Assembly (NCBI GenBank): GCA_032622095.1
Contig: CP136069.1
Location: forward strand, 36,368,194 to 36,432,193
Source: Siphonodentalium dalli
Taxonomy: Eukaryota > Mollusca > Scaphopoda > Gadilida > Siphonodentaliidae
Reading direction: 5' to 3'
DNA: 64,000 nt
Of the stretch, positions 12,541 to 25,216 are shown in pieces; within the stretch, counting starts at the first letter, position 1, and every line of letters begins with the position of its first letter. Both the position numbers and the translations under genes were made by a program. Below the pieces are notes generated by a model. It made no database searches. It had not been told where the DNA came from and saw only the letters and a list, made by a program, of their open reading frames with translations.

Positions 12541-13439
12541 GGGAACCAATAACGTCGGCGCGGATCGATATCCAGCGATGGTGATAGAGTTACAATGACG
12601 TTTAACGGCAAACAACGGTGGCGATTGTTACGATTGACGAGGAGTACGTAACAAATTATTATGTTTGTAGTTATATCTCGCTTTTGTTAGTATACATTTA
12701 TTAACGCCCTAATTTATATACATTTGTTATATATATACGCAGCTTTAAACCACTTACCAGTAGTCAAGTTTCTAGCTTGAAATTGTCCATGTTTCTACGA
12801 CTTTAAACAGTATAACAGCCAAATTGTTTAATGCATTGTACGTGTCTGGGTTACGCGCAGCACATATCACCCATAGTAACCATACATCCAGGTTTCATCG
12901 AATCAGAAGGAAACGGCGGTGACGTGGGCGAACAACATCGTTGAACGATCTCACACACCGACAAAACGATTTGAATTCGTGTTTGGGTTCTAGTGTAGAA
13001 CTGTCAATTATTTCGTTTAGTGCATAATTCCATTACTTACTATACAATTCGGTTTAGTTTAAGATCCCAAAAACACATTCGCAATGGGATATGCCGTATC
13101 ACATCAGGTATATCATAGTGAACTACAAACCCACATATTAAAATAAAACAGTATCAGTATGAATCTGAGTGTATTCTTACCCAGACTGGGTAATATAATG
13201 CACCCGTACGAAGTTATGTACATGTAAGCATTTAGTCGATGTCCATACAAACAGTTTTTGCATTATAACTCAAGCATCAGTTACCGGATGTTGACGTCCT
13301 TTGGTATGGTAACTAGTTCACCGCAGTTGGACATCGATCCGTGCCTAAGTAGTTGCTTCATCGCCGTTACATGATTACATAGTGTGACTGTGGTTGCTTC
13401 AAAATTTCAAAATTTGTAAAGAGCTCTCTGAGATGTGGT
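12541..13439. other. Unassigned sequence between two related repeats
   Basis: Nothing recognisable on either strand. Confidence 0.4.
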
Positions 13440-13725
13440 TCTAAAGGAATATTAAAATATTGACTACATAAATTATTTTATATTATTCACAAAGGTAGGG
13501 CAGTTCTCGGATCCCAATTCTATTCAAGTTCGTGTTTACCCCCACACCACCCATATGAATGTATCAGTGTCTAATATATCATCATATTGAAACATAAGTT
13601 TATCCACAATTGACCAAGGACAACAACATTCGCATAAACTAATAACCAGAATTGCAGGGTAGGGCAGGTGTGGTGTAATGTAGAGGAAACTTGACCTCCT
13701 TGCCTTAATTACCCCTGTATGTGAC
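13440..13725 (+). repeat. Dispersed repeat related to 12010-12540
   Basis: Carries 'ggtagggcag-tctcgg', the reverse complement of a block near 12040, then the direct block 'tcatattgaaacataa...ccacaattgaccaagg...gaaacttgac(c)tccttgcctt' shared with 12370-12510. Confidence 0.6.
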
Positions 13726-14116
13726 AATCTCTTACATAGTTTATGATGTTCATGAATTAAATCCCAATTAAACATATGACAAAAAACGAAAATGGTGTAA
13801 ATTTCAATCACGTCTGAAGTACGCGAAGCTCTAAACATACAACTACTTCCTTGTTCCTTTACTGGTGGGACGTGTTAGTCGCGATAGACACAATGGCAAT
13901 CACTCCGAACCACAACTTATAATCCGTGTACAATAATGACCTTGTTTGATGCCATTATGATATGCAATTTATGAGAATAGGTGAACGTGTAACACTTTGA
14001 AAAAGAGTATTCTCTATTCCCACAAATGCCCACAACAGAGGGTTTCACATCACTTTTACCTGGACAACGCTGGTTATCCCTGTAATTTTCTATATTTGAC
14101 ATCTTTAATGTCATGC

Positions 14117-14290
14117 CTATTTGATCGATGCAAAATTGGAATGAAATGAATTATGGGTATGGGTTCATAACCAAGTTAAAGTTGACCGTCATATCTCGTA
14201 ACACTGTGGCATACATGTGTAATTCAGTTGATTGTTCCCTGCGTGGGTGGACCACACTGCATATCAACATTGGTTGGCATTGGACTGGCA
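14117..14290 (+). repeat. Dispersed repeat family A, copy 2
   Basis: Shares 'cataaccaa', 'gaccgtcatatctcgtaac', 'actgtggcat' and 'cagttgattg' with the copies at 7800-7935 and 32471-32600, in the same order. Diverged and non-coding. Confidence 0.45.
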
Positions 14291-15546
14291 TATTTGTAAC
14301 TGCTTTATTTTGAATTAATTATAATATAAGAGAGTGTTATGCTATGTTACACAATTAAAACTGTATCTCAACATTATGATACAAATGAAGCATCCTCTCA
14401 TAGAGCCAATGCAATAGGCTATTTTGGTGATTATAATCTTGCGTGAAATTCCTAATTATTCTAGCAGTTATGGGTACCGAAAGGAACACAAAATAAAATT
14501 ATATTTTCAACCTCTCAAATGTACTAAAATTCATTGGTGAAATGCAAAATAGACGTATTTTTGCTGGACTGGTATCTGCGGACTAGTAAAATCGTCAAGT
14601 ACACTCGGCATGCCATGCCAGAACTCATAAATTGTGTAGATACCACTTATGCCAAATTGTAAATCGACGTTAATAACCACAAATTGTCTTACTATTTATG
14701 CGACATATAATTTTAATCGATATATTATCTGGTAACGTGGACATATTATGAGTTACTGTGCAGATTCTAGTCCCAAAAATGGTATATGGTGTATACCGTA
14801 TTGGTCCACGTTACTTCTGACACGAACTTATTTCAAGAGTACATGCTTTTGGGGTCGGGCCGGTTACGTATACTAGCAAGCTGATCTACATGGATTATTG
14901 TCTGTCGGTGTCAGTCATGAATCGGTACTTGCTATTGAGGTAAGGTGTCAGCACCACCGCATCTAATGCAATGGCTATGCCAGTCCAATTCCACAGTTAC
15001 GAGGAGTAGCATATTAATTTGATCCCAATCCACGACTTCAACCCAATATTCTTTTTAAAAAATGGACAAGGCAATTGGGCCAGTTCCCAATCTATATGTA
15101 TGCATAAACGTCTTTGGATGGTTTTCCATGAACATATTGATTTTCGGGTGGCTATTATGGTTAATTCTGACAACATAGCTCAGGGGTGTCAATGTTACGT
15201 TCTAGTAGTAATCAAACACTTACGGAGCACCTTTCGCAGGGCAAACCATATATCCAAAGGTCAAATGACACTGAACAGCCAGACAGCCGCGTATTTTTGT
15301 CACTTAGTATAATGGGCATAATTAAGCGAAGTGTACTAGTATCTTTTCTTTCCTTTTTATTAATAAATAGTTTATTTACTGTTGTATATTCATTGTGGTA
15401 CTAGTTTCTTGGGTTACATTATGGTGTCAAAATGTTGTGTTCATTCCCATAATATTGTTTAAGGGAAACGCTGATTTGAGCGATTTTTTGCACATTAATT
15501 ATTTGTGTGATATTTATTTGTGAAGACTATACGGAAACCCAACCTT
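14291..15546. other. Unassigned intergenic sequence
   Basis: Open frames at 15019-15312 and 15186-15404 carry no recognisable domain. No repeat structure was seen. Confidence 0.4.
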
Positions 15547-15606
15547 TACCAGAGTTGTCCATCTTACCGATATTCATGAATATCGGCAAGATGGACAACC
15601 CTGGTA
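15547..15606. repeat. 60-bp near-perfect palindrome
   Basis: The arms taccagagttgtccatctta... and its reverse complement meet at attca/tgaat (centre 15576/15577) with only about two mismatches and no loop. It is a foldback remnant or cruciform-forming site. Confidence 0.8.
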
Positions 15607-17356
15607 TATATTGACGGAAACTCGGAGAATACAGCAGTGTTAAGCGTTCATTACACTCACCGCATAACAGTTACTGAAACACGTAACATAATGAACTTGT
15701 ATTCATCTGTTAATGACCTTGTTGTATCATATTGTACGTGCACATATATTCGGAATCGATAGTGTACGTGCACTCAGATACATGGTCGGACTATTCAAGT
15801 TTGTATATGGGAACTGACAGTATTGTGCATGGTCTCGGTCCTACTTAACGAGAAGTTTGTACTGTTAGAATACTGCAATTAGACACTTAGAAGGAAAGGA
15901 TTTTTATTGAGGAAGGCAAGTTATTTGAAGGGTATCGCACCATCGGTTTTACGATGGAGTGTGTGAGCGTATAGTCAATATTGTTGAGATTCCGACAATG
16001 ATGGTAATCGATGACAGTCAAGACTGGCCGCAAGCGCTCTCACAGAAACTCCAATCTCCAATATTTATTCCACTTATTTCATTGACAGCCACATCAATAT
16101 CATTATCATATGTATTTAAGGAACGAGTCTGCCAGACTTTTAGTCCCCGTATTTAACATACAACACTTTACACTAACGCACATATCACAAATTAAAGGAT
16201 TGGCATTAATCCGATTTCTCACAATGTATTGCTTCTACATCAGAGTTATACTTACATTACATTATTCGTTATCAATTTCCCATGTGTTCCATGTGTTATC
16301 TCTTTGTTTTTTGCTTTAATAAAATTCTAAGATTTTGCACTTCCGTTCTTGGTAATTATTTATTGAAGTTTATATCCTTATTACCGGCAAGCTCATGGCG
16401 GTTCATGTTGTAAACAGTAGCATCTCTTATCGCCTTGTCTCCTACATATTTCGACTGTAATATGATAATTACAGATAAGTTTGTATTCTAATATTATGTA
16501 CGTAACATTTGAAAAGACACGAATTCTTAATCTGGATTGCATGATGTCATTTTCCCTGATTGTGCGTGGTACATGTATCTCCTTCCAGTCGTTTTCGCCT
16601 GATATATCAGAATGTTGAGAATATGTCCTTTCTTGCAACTATACCGTCTTGTATCTCACTAATGACGCGATGTTTACATTCTAATCATATACTAATATAT
16701 ATGACCACTGTTTAGTAGACCGGCGATATCGAGTTGGGAAATCCCCTATACTGTAAAATGGATTATTAAGGAACAAGTATTAACAACGAAATTAATTCCC
16801 TGATTTACTATTTAAATATTATATAGTGCTCAGTTAGAACGTCAAAATGTATCCATGTTTTGAACTGGTGGAGTATGATTTTTACGGAAGTTGCCCAAGT
16901 CGAGATTCGTGACAATGAGCTGAAGGGTGAACATCAAACGGGAAACATACCCAATTAATTTAAGTTCATGTTAAATGTTATGTTTCCTGTCCGTCGTAAA
17001 TTATATGTGTCTATCCGGCATATAGTGTCAACACAATTATTATGTTCTCTATTCGTTCGTTCTCATTTTATTCCGTGTCCACTGTTGTTGTTTTTTTTAA
17101 GAAAAGAGTACGTGCACAAACTGTTGCACATGGGACAGCCATTATCTTCGGCTCCCGATACGACGGTGTGCCTATAGCACAGTGTCATTACTGGACATGA
17201 CGCTATCACACTATGAGAGGAGCGTAGGTTCGAATATTGTCGAGTATCGTAATTTTCAAAGCATTGGTTACGGAATCGTTGATATATTCATGATTCCCAC
17301 GACACTGACAATGCAGACAGAGTTGATACACATCAGTGTAATGAATTTGATTTCAG
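15607..17356. other. Unassigned sequence upstream of the PAN exon
   Basis: A poly(A)-signal-like AATAAA lies at 16318-16323 after a T-rich stretch, which might mark a transcript end, but no coding exon was found before it. A splice-acceptor-like 'tttgatttcag' ends at 17356 and would place a 5' exon boundary 44 bp upstream of the PAN-exon ATG. Confidence 0.35.
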
Positions 17357-17400
17357 TGAGAAGAGTCGACATCAAAGCAGCCTTTAGATCTGCCTCGACA

Positions 17401-17706
17401 ATGGTCACGGCGCTGTGTCTAGTTGGCATCGCTGCGCTGTGTGCAGTGGAAGTGGACGCTTCTAAGACACATTTCAACTCCACGCTCATGGAAGTCCTCA
17501 CAGGAAAAGCAGAGAATGACATCGTCTCAGATAACAATGGAAAAGCAACCGTCCACAACGAGGGAGCTTGCAGTCTTCTGTGCGTACAGACTGAAGGATG
17601 TGGTCAGGCAACATTTTTCAGCACACCTATGGCCAACGGGAACTGCTTCCTAGGTGGGAACGGCTACTTGGTTAGCAATGTCACAGGGACAGTTATTCGA
17701 CCAAAG
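17401..17706 (+). CDS. PAN/Apple-like secreted protein, first coding exon (likely lectin gene)
   Basis: The exon encodes 102 residues. The ATG chosen gives a typical signal peptide (residues 1-20, MVTALCLVGIAALCAVEVDA); the open frame extends upstream to 17182, but an acceptor-like site ends at 17356 and the upstream residues look non-coding. The mature part has four cysteines (57, 61, 67, 82) in the pattern C-x3-C-x5-C...C with 'GCGQATFF' and 'NCFLGGNGY', which resembles a PAN/Apple module. These modules are extracellular and bind protein or carbohydrate. Two N-glycosylation sequons are visible (N26-S-T, N93-V-T). The exon ends at AAG followed by GTGAGA in phase 0. The next recognised exon on this strand (32720) needs phase 1 input, so an exon between them is missing from my annotation or this is a separate gene. 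The domain call is by pattern, not by search. Confidence 0.7.
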
Positions 17707-19413
17707 GTGAGACGATTAACGGTTATGCAAGTTTTACGTGTATGTTACGCGCGTATCAAAACGCATTGTCACGAATGCACATCTTCGTACACGTGAGCCC
17801 ATGGCGATTATGTATATTCACCCGATACACAGAGTACAATCAGATATAGACTTAATTGCGAATATTATTTAAAAGCTATAGATACTTAGTTGTATACCGT
17901 GTACGCCCATCGAGCCAACATTTACGTTATATAAATCTTAATACTAAACTGACCACGACACATCATAATGATTATATTGAATAACGGAGAAATTCAGAAA
18001 TTATACACAAAAGCGGTTTTTTAATACAGCCGTATATTTAAGTTTAAAGCGTTTCATACATAAAAATACACCAGAGCAACTTGGACCCATACTCTTTGTA
18101 ACGCAACACAATCAAAATCAATTACTATAACCGAGTTAACTGGCAGATTAATAGAGCATTTAGCTCACATTTTCAAGGTTATTCACAAAGCTCGTTGCAA
18201 CTTCCGTCTACACAATATGGAAGCAAGAAAAAGGCGTGTGGGGTCCGAAGTTGTTTGGACATTAAATGTTGTTGGCAGATAGTTATGTGTCGCTAATACA
18301 ATCAAGATATCCTTCATTTTTGTTTTGAGTATTTGATGAATTACTAATTACTAAGTATCAATGATACCAGTTTCCATGTGTTTTCGGAAGACATATATTG
18401 ATTAGCTAGATGTTTTTAATTTCTACATAATTCCATAAAGAATGGAAATTAATGGCATGGGATACTCTAGAGGAGTAAAAACAAATAAATCAAAACGACA
18501 GAGTACTGTTGGTGATCGATATTAATTGTATCGTGTTAATGTGGGTATAAATAGATTGAGTGGCATAGTTCATACGTTAAATATAGTTGTAAGTTCCCCA
18601 TCGGATATTCCCATGTGTGCTTACTATATTGCCATTAATGTATAATTAAATTATGGTTTGTCTGTCAAATGGATATATATATATATATACACTAAGGTTT
18701 GAACTTTGTACAGAACATGTTTTGTCTGTTTTTCGAGGCAGTATACAATAATTGCAAATAACATATAGAAAAGTTCGCTGTGAGTTCTGTGTGCAACTTT
18801 CATAAATTACGTATTTATTGTGTGTACTCAAAATAGGCAACTTTCGCAATTGATTTTAGGGGTAGGGTGAAGTATCCATATTATTTTTTGGCGTTTTAAG
18901 AACATAATGGCAAATGTTATATTACAAAGGCCACAAATGATCAATCTATTATCAAAATCGCGGGAATCATCTTCTCCCGAATAAAGAATGCGTTCAACAT
19001 GGCCAACAATAAAAAGAATCAGCAAGCGATGTTTGACCAACCTAATTATGACGCTGTGCTCTTATAACACATACCGATTATTACATAATAGTTATGCTAA
19101 AACATGTGTGTACATAAAACGCATGTTCCATGTGAACCTTAACGAATAACAACATTCATTATTAACAACGTTATATTAGCGACGACACACAGTTTACCGA
19201 GGACAAGGTAGTACATGTTGACAGCCGGCGATTACTTTGGACCAAGGAACTGCGAATAGAATCCTGCATAAATTACATATCTCCAAGCCCAGGAAACAGA
19301 CATGATGAGACACAGTTAAATGGTTAAACCAGTATTCAGCCTCAAGCAATATACCCATATTATTGGCGTGTCGACATGCTATTTTGTCTCGCGGGTCGTC
19401 GGATCGTCATTAC
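17707..19413. other. Intron sequence, nothing recognised
   Basis: Begins with the donor GTGAGA. Contains a TA microsatellite at 18672-18689. No coding frame or clear repeat was seen. Confidence 0.4.
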
Positions 19414-20297
19414 TAAAACCCCTGTCACACTCAGGCCGGCGCTTGCACTGCGCTGCAAAAGTACCAAAATATGAGTAACACGCAGGAGGAGCGCCGAAAA
19501 CTGTCCAAAATTGTCAAACTTTTAAAACAAAGTATGCTCCTATTGCGTTCCTACTTTGTCAAGTCTCACGCTCTTATTGCGTTCAAGTCGCTGTCATTGT
19601 GATGCTAGTACGTTCTCAATACTTTTGCAAAACGCTCTCTTTGCGGGCGCGGAGAGTATATATAGCGTCTCCTGCGTTCTCCAGTCATAGTCAGTTTTTA
19701 GTTTGTGGGGAATATACCCAACAATCCGCAATAGATTAGCTGTCCGATTAAATCACTGTCACACTCCGCTGCGATCAGGCCGGGGCTTGCATTGCGCTGT
19801 AAAATTATCAAAGCGCCGAGCAAAGCGCACTAAGGTATCCAAAAACCGATTGGTGACGCAGTAACGTCGCAGTTGACACTGGCTAGGACGGGAGAGGGTC
19901 CCCGTGATCGCCTCTGAGCGACAGAGCGCCGCGTTTGTTTTGTGCATGCACAAAATAAGCGCAGAGGTTCGGCGTTCTGACCAGGCGCGGTACCGTCGCC
20001 ACGACAGCGCAACGCGAACGACATGAGCGCCACGTTGACGTAGCAAAGACTGGTACAAGCTACTCGTGGTCACAGGAAGAATTCATCTGCAACCGCAGTA
20101 AGCTTACTACGCCTTGGTCAGAACGCAGAGCCTCTGCGCTTGTTTTGTGCATGCACAAAACAAGCGCGGCGCTCTGGTGCCTATGGGCGACCATGGAGAC
20201 CCTCGCCCGTTCTCGGAGACCTTAGTGCGTTTAGGTGTGCGCTTTGATACTTTTGCAGCGCAATGCAAGCGCCGACCCGATTGTGACAGGGGCTTTA
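19414..20297. mobile_element. Foldback / TIR element with nested terminal repeat
   Basis: The left end 'taaaacccctgtcacac' followed by 'ccggcgcttgcactgcgctg' is repeated in inverted form at the right end ('cagcgcaatgcaagcgcc', 'gtgacaggggcttta'), giving terminal inverted repeats of about 50 bp. A second direct copy of the left terminus starts at 19749. The part 19749-20297 is palindromic along much of its length: 'cgcactaagg', 'gggagagggt', 'gagcgccgcg' and a central 'ttttgtgcatgcacaaaa' each occur in both arms. It is more GC-rich than its surroundings. The short frames inside read across the palindrome and are not genes. The family was not identified. Confidence 0.8.
19657..19665 (+). promoter_or_regulatory. 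TATA-box-like TATATATAG in GC-rich context
   Basis: TATATATAG is preceded by 'gcgggcgcggagag' and followed by 'cgtctcctgcgttctccagtc', a composition like a core promoter. It lies between the two left termini of the foldback element, so it may be the element's own promoter remnant. No transcript evidence. Confidence 0.2.
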
Positions 20298-23063
20298 CAC
20301 ATAGGTGTGCTTGTGTCCAAACCGTATATATATCTCAAATAACATATTTTGGCTTACATGAGATTAAATATTTGATTTTTTTAACGTGAGGGGAATATAC
20401 CTCTAATATTCATTGTCCGCTGTTTATTTTGACAGGTAGTACGCGATTGTGATGTCGAGTAAATTTGGCGATTTTATTTCGATATCTGCTAAAAGGTGAT
20501 ATCGTACCAACTGTTGTACCAAGATGAAGAACATGGTTCTCATAGCTGATCAGTGTATAACCTTGCTTCGTGTCCCCATTATTAATTTCTTGTTGCCATT
20601 CTGGACGTCTTCCTGGATTTGTACGAATATTCATCAACTAAAATGTTTGTGAAACAGTTACCTCAGTGATCCAATACACACATACTTTTGGATAGTCTTC
20701 ACGAGAATAACGCGCACTGGTTCAAAGCAGACATTGCGTGATTAGCGTCGAGTCATATGTGGTAAGACGTCACGTTTGGGGCTTGAAAATCGACATAGTA
20801 TGCATATGGTGGTCATATTTTGAGTCCTAATGAATCTTCTATCGGGCAGGTCTATAAATTCACAAATTTATCAATGTATTCCCACAATGAGTAATGATAT
20901 GTGGTGAAATGATTACTGTTAAAGGTGCGTTTCACATTATGGCTTCCATCTTGGCCGCATATTGGAATTCGGTGTACGATGTTAAACTCAATTATAAAGG
21001 CGATGTATAAGTCTGGCGAATCGTGTGGAAAGTACGACATCCTATGTAATGTATGTGCTATACTGGCTATCTAAGAGACCCTTGTGTATATCAAGGAAAA
21101 TGGCCACCAATCTGGACGCCATCTTGTTTGGAGATTATACGGCAACTTTGCTTTGTTAATATCCGAGTGAGACGAGACCCTAATGAAGATATTTGGGGGG
21201 TGCAAAGATCGACCGATATCTCCTGGACTAGTTATACTGATTCAGGAAACGGCTTTTCATTTTGAACTCTGTGACCTTTCGACCTGTTTGACATTGGTGA
21301 TAAGATACTCACGATCACACATAGTCTATCGTGCAGCAAAAGCACACCCTTTCGTTAGGTACATAACATGTCATCAATTTAAATACTCTTACTGTCGTCA
21401 TATTTTTAATTCCCTACACCAAAACAAATGCAACCAAAACAATTATGGTCGCTGCGAGAAACGATGGCAATTTCCATACTTTGCACACAGATATCACAGA
21501 GAACTTTTGATGTGTTGTCACGACGAGCCCCCCCCCCCCCCCCCCGAACACAATAAGAGTGAAATAACTTTTGTCAAGGTTGAGTGAGCCCATAGACTTG
21601 ACAAATAGCTTCCTAACTGCACTACAAATGATTTTAATGATGTTTTATTTTTATTTACAACCTGCTATACAGAAAGGTGAGTGATAGAACAATTAAACAC
21701 GAAACGAATTCACACTGTTTATACTACTAGCAGAGGTTACAGCCGCTGCCAAAGTTGAGGTGATTTGGAACCCTCCGTTGTGGAAATTTGATGGAAATCA
21801 AGAATACTATATAAAACATAGTCGTATAAGAGCGACGTATTTTATCCCAAAGGGTTAGCCAGATGCGTGAATTTAAACCAAAAATTGGGTACAAACAGAA
21901 ACATGTTTGGTAACGAGATCTTTCACTGGTATAGATCACTACAACATACCGCATGACATTTCAGATAAGTGAGCTATACACTAATGTTGCGAAGTACTTA
22001 GACGAAAATAAAACATATTTATAAAGTACAAGTATTTTGGCAGTATTGCTATTAATTAGCGAATGGGAGTAATTTGCAGAGCAGAATCGTGGGAACTATA
22101 TTTTTTGCCGGAGGGATGCGCGCAATGACTGATAACTTTCTTTCCAATAAATTTGTCGCCGAAGACGGTCGCTTATTTTGACAACCCTCCCTCCCTCCCT
22201 GTTTTTTTTATTTTTGTTTTGTTTTGGGAAATACACATTCGATTGATGTCTCCCTCTTTTGGCCTACATCTATATAGGCGGTTATTGTGCCTCAAAAAAT
22301 TGCCACCCACATGTTTGTATTGGTCACTACTACATTTATTGTATCGGCTTCCTGTAGATAATTATGATTTTCTAAACAGGTAGCTATAAACGCATTCCAG
22401 TTGTTGTCTTTCACTCTAACCCTGTGGGATAAATATAGTAATGTGCTCAATGTAGCACAACACAACACCAATTATATTATATTATAGTATATGCTATTAT
22501 ATTATATCGGGTGGTGTCATTGTGTAGATTTGCGTACATTTCTGATACAAATTTATATGACACGACAGAACCAACACGTTTTACGATTTCTGGTGCATCT
22601 AGCTGCCCGCGCGTAACACATGGCCGAGAACCACGCCATAAATTTCTCTAAAATTCTGCAATATGTCTGACATCGAAGTGTATAACGTTTTGTTGACCTA
22701 TATATATTTACATACATATAATATTTCTTCCGATTTCCCCATAGCGTTACGATAACACTCCCTGATTCACAATGATAATACAGCTATGAGCGCATTGATT
22801 CAATGTCGGAAATTGGTGGACATAAACGATCCGTAGCGAGCTGTCTATATGTGTTACGTGACAAGCAATGTGCAATTAAATTTGGAGAGAAATGTTTTGG
22901 TATTAAAACCTAGGAAATCGAGGCATTATCATTCCAAAAAGTAAAGGAAATCGAGGGTTTTATAGTGACAGTGGATTCTATTAAAAACAGCTGTATGTTC
23001 GCATTGGATACTGACTTAATTCGTAAAATATATTAAAGCGCAAACGCTGATCGAAAATCCAAT
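20298..23063. other. Intron sequence, nothing firm
   Basis: Contains a C-run at 21528-21545 and AT-rich runs near 22470-22510. A 134-codon frame at 21183-21587 overlaps the C-run and shows no domain. The 5' end of the LINE that follows may start some way before its first ATG at 23064, but I could not place it. Confidence 0.4.
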
Positions 23064-25160
23064 ATGGCGCCAACCAACACAAACAAAGACGGAGTAGTGA
23101 CGCGATCGGCATCAACGGAGAATAGTGATACGACTAAAAACAAGAAACTAAATCCGGGCGACGATCCTTTAACCCACTATCAACCTCACAACAGCGGGAA
23201 AGGCAGTGCAAATAAATGGACAGATGCTCCATGTGATGTAACTTTCGTCGTGGATAAAGGTGATCTTGATGTTTGGAGTAGTGCGATTGAGGAAATATGC
23301 AAAACGGACTATAACATCAACCGTAAGACATTAGACAACATGTACACACAAATGAATCTGCAAGACATTAAATCTAATGCTAAATTTGTGTCAATCAACA
23401 TGTATAACACTGGAACGATATTAGTACAGGGAATACATAACTGTGTAGTTTGGCACAGCAGATTTTATGACCGCATTCTAGCCAGGGTGAAAGGCAGCTA
23501 TGCACAAGAGAGTGACGAGACCCAGCCAAAGAAGATACAACAGGAGTCCCAACCAGCCTTGAAAGGCAGCCATGCACAAGAGAGTGACGAAACCCAGCCA
23601 AAGAAAATACAACAGGAGTCCCAACCAAAGACATCAAAAGTGGCCAGAAATAAAGCACCTAAGCCCACATTGTCAAAACTTCCCAAACCTGTGTCACAGC
23701 CCAGTGAGAACAGTGGTCCGAGCATTCAGGATATGTTCCGTTCCGTTGAGAGCACGCTTGCAAAGATATTGTTACAACTAAATGACATTGCCGACCGCAC
23801 CAAGGAAATAGACAGTCTAAACAATAGGATCGACTCAATATATGCAGCAATAAAATCTTCAATCACGAAACCAGAAACACCAGCCACCGATATAATGCCA
23901 GATATTATTGTTGATAGACTTGTGGATGCATTAAAATTAAATAGCACAACAACCGAACAGCTGCGGAGAAAAGTGTTAGCGAACCTGGATAGAGATAAGG
24001 CTCCACCACCTAGTAAACATATGCCACAAGCAAGAAACGAGTCAAGGACACAAGTCGATGATTCGTATGTGGAGACGACAGAGAACGACGAAATAGAATA
24101 CCACATACCAGTTGATAATGTGTATGATACCCTGCGGCGTGATAACTATCAAAGCGATTCGTTTATAGATACATATGTTAGCACAAAGTCTGTGGAGACC
24201 CATCCAGAGAGAACAACCATACATCAGTCTAGGTCTGACAGCTTGGAGTATGGTAATCTTATTCGAATTCCATAGCTAGGTGGGTGAAAGGACCAAGATT
24301 AGACCGCAAAGGAAACACATGGGTGATATACGTACCTACAGGCATATCAGGTATGGATGAGTTTCTTTGGAATGCGGATATCAACAATGTGGTTAAACAG
24401 CTGGTCGTTGTAACAGGTCACGGTGATATCGAATCAGGCACTGTTGGTGATGTTCGTGAGAAATTCAAGCAATTGATCAAACTATGTCGAAGTCGTTTCC
24501 CCAAAGCAACAATCAATATCTGCGCACTGCATCTGCACAGATCCGGCGATGAGGTGAACAATAAAATAATTGAACTCAACTCAGAACTGGAAATCGAATG
24601 CGAATCGGACCCTCGTCTCAAATATAAAGACTTTGTCAACAATTTTATGTTCCATCCAGGCATTCCCAACCGTAAGCTATATTGGGACAGCTTACATCTT
24701 AACGATCGAGGGATCGGCAGATTGTGTACCATCTTGAAGGAGATACTTGTCAACTGGAAACATTCTGAACGGATATAACCGTGACGGCAATGACCAGTCC
24801 AATCAACACGGACGACGAACGTGGCATGAAAATAGCAGTCGAGGAGACCCGAGAGGCACAGGCTATTATTACGGATACGACGGAAACCGCGGGCGTGGTA
24901 CAATATACCGATATGAGGATTATGAACAATATCCCGAAAGTTATGGATATAATGAACGCAGATTCTTCTCGAATGGTTTTTCGTCGGGGGATTATCAGGG
25001 AATACCAAACCTGTATGGTGGACATAAATCGCCAATCAGACGAGATGATCAAAGAAAAAACAACTGGACTAACTCTAGGAATTATGACAATGACAAGCAT
25101 CTTATTGATTTATGTACACGTACATTGCAGAAATTATCTCCAGACACCCTGCGAGGCTAA
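23064..25160 (+). pseudogene. LINE ORF1: coiled coil, SGNH-like and basic tail, frameshifted
   Basis: The first 403 codons (to 24275) are intact: a polar N-terminus, a globular block at about residues 50-145 (WTDAPCDVTFVVD ... GTILVQGIHNCVVW), a Lys/Gln-rich linker with a 24-residue tandem duplication, and a predicted coiled coil near residues 220-270 (SVESTLAKILLQLNDIAD). After a stop the frame moves, and 24284-24778 reads an SGNH-hydrolase-like segment with VVVTGHGD (in place of GxND) and a terminal D-x-x-H (WDSLHLNDRG). A further shift gives a Gly/Arg/Tyr/Asp-rich tail to 25160, likely RNA-binding. In CR1-type elements ORF1 esterase domains are known; their role is unclear. The SGNH first block (GDS) was not found. 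Confidence 0.75.
23489..23632 (+). repeat. 72-bp in-frame tandem duplication inside ORF1
   Basis: Two copies of a 72-bp unit (starts 23489 and 23561) encode 24 residues each, beginning KGSYAQESDETQPKK and KGSHAQESDETQPKK. The unit keeps the reading frame and lies in the linker between the globular block and the coiled coil. Confidence 0.9.
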
Positions 25161-25216
25161 AGATTTTCAGGTTGATAATTCCAAAACATTTTTCTTATAT
25201 TATACAAACGCTTACA

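Noticed and set aside
17182-17400. N-terminal extension of the PAN exon frame
   Set aside because: An acceptor-like site ends at 17356 and the ATG at 17401 gives a clean signal peptide; the extension has no signal or domain.
21183-21587. 134-codon open frame ending in a proline run
   Set aside because: The proline run comes from a C homopolymer and the rest shows no domain.
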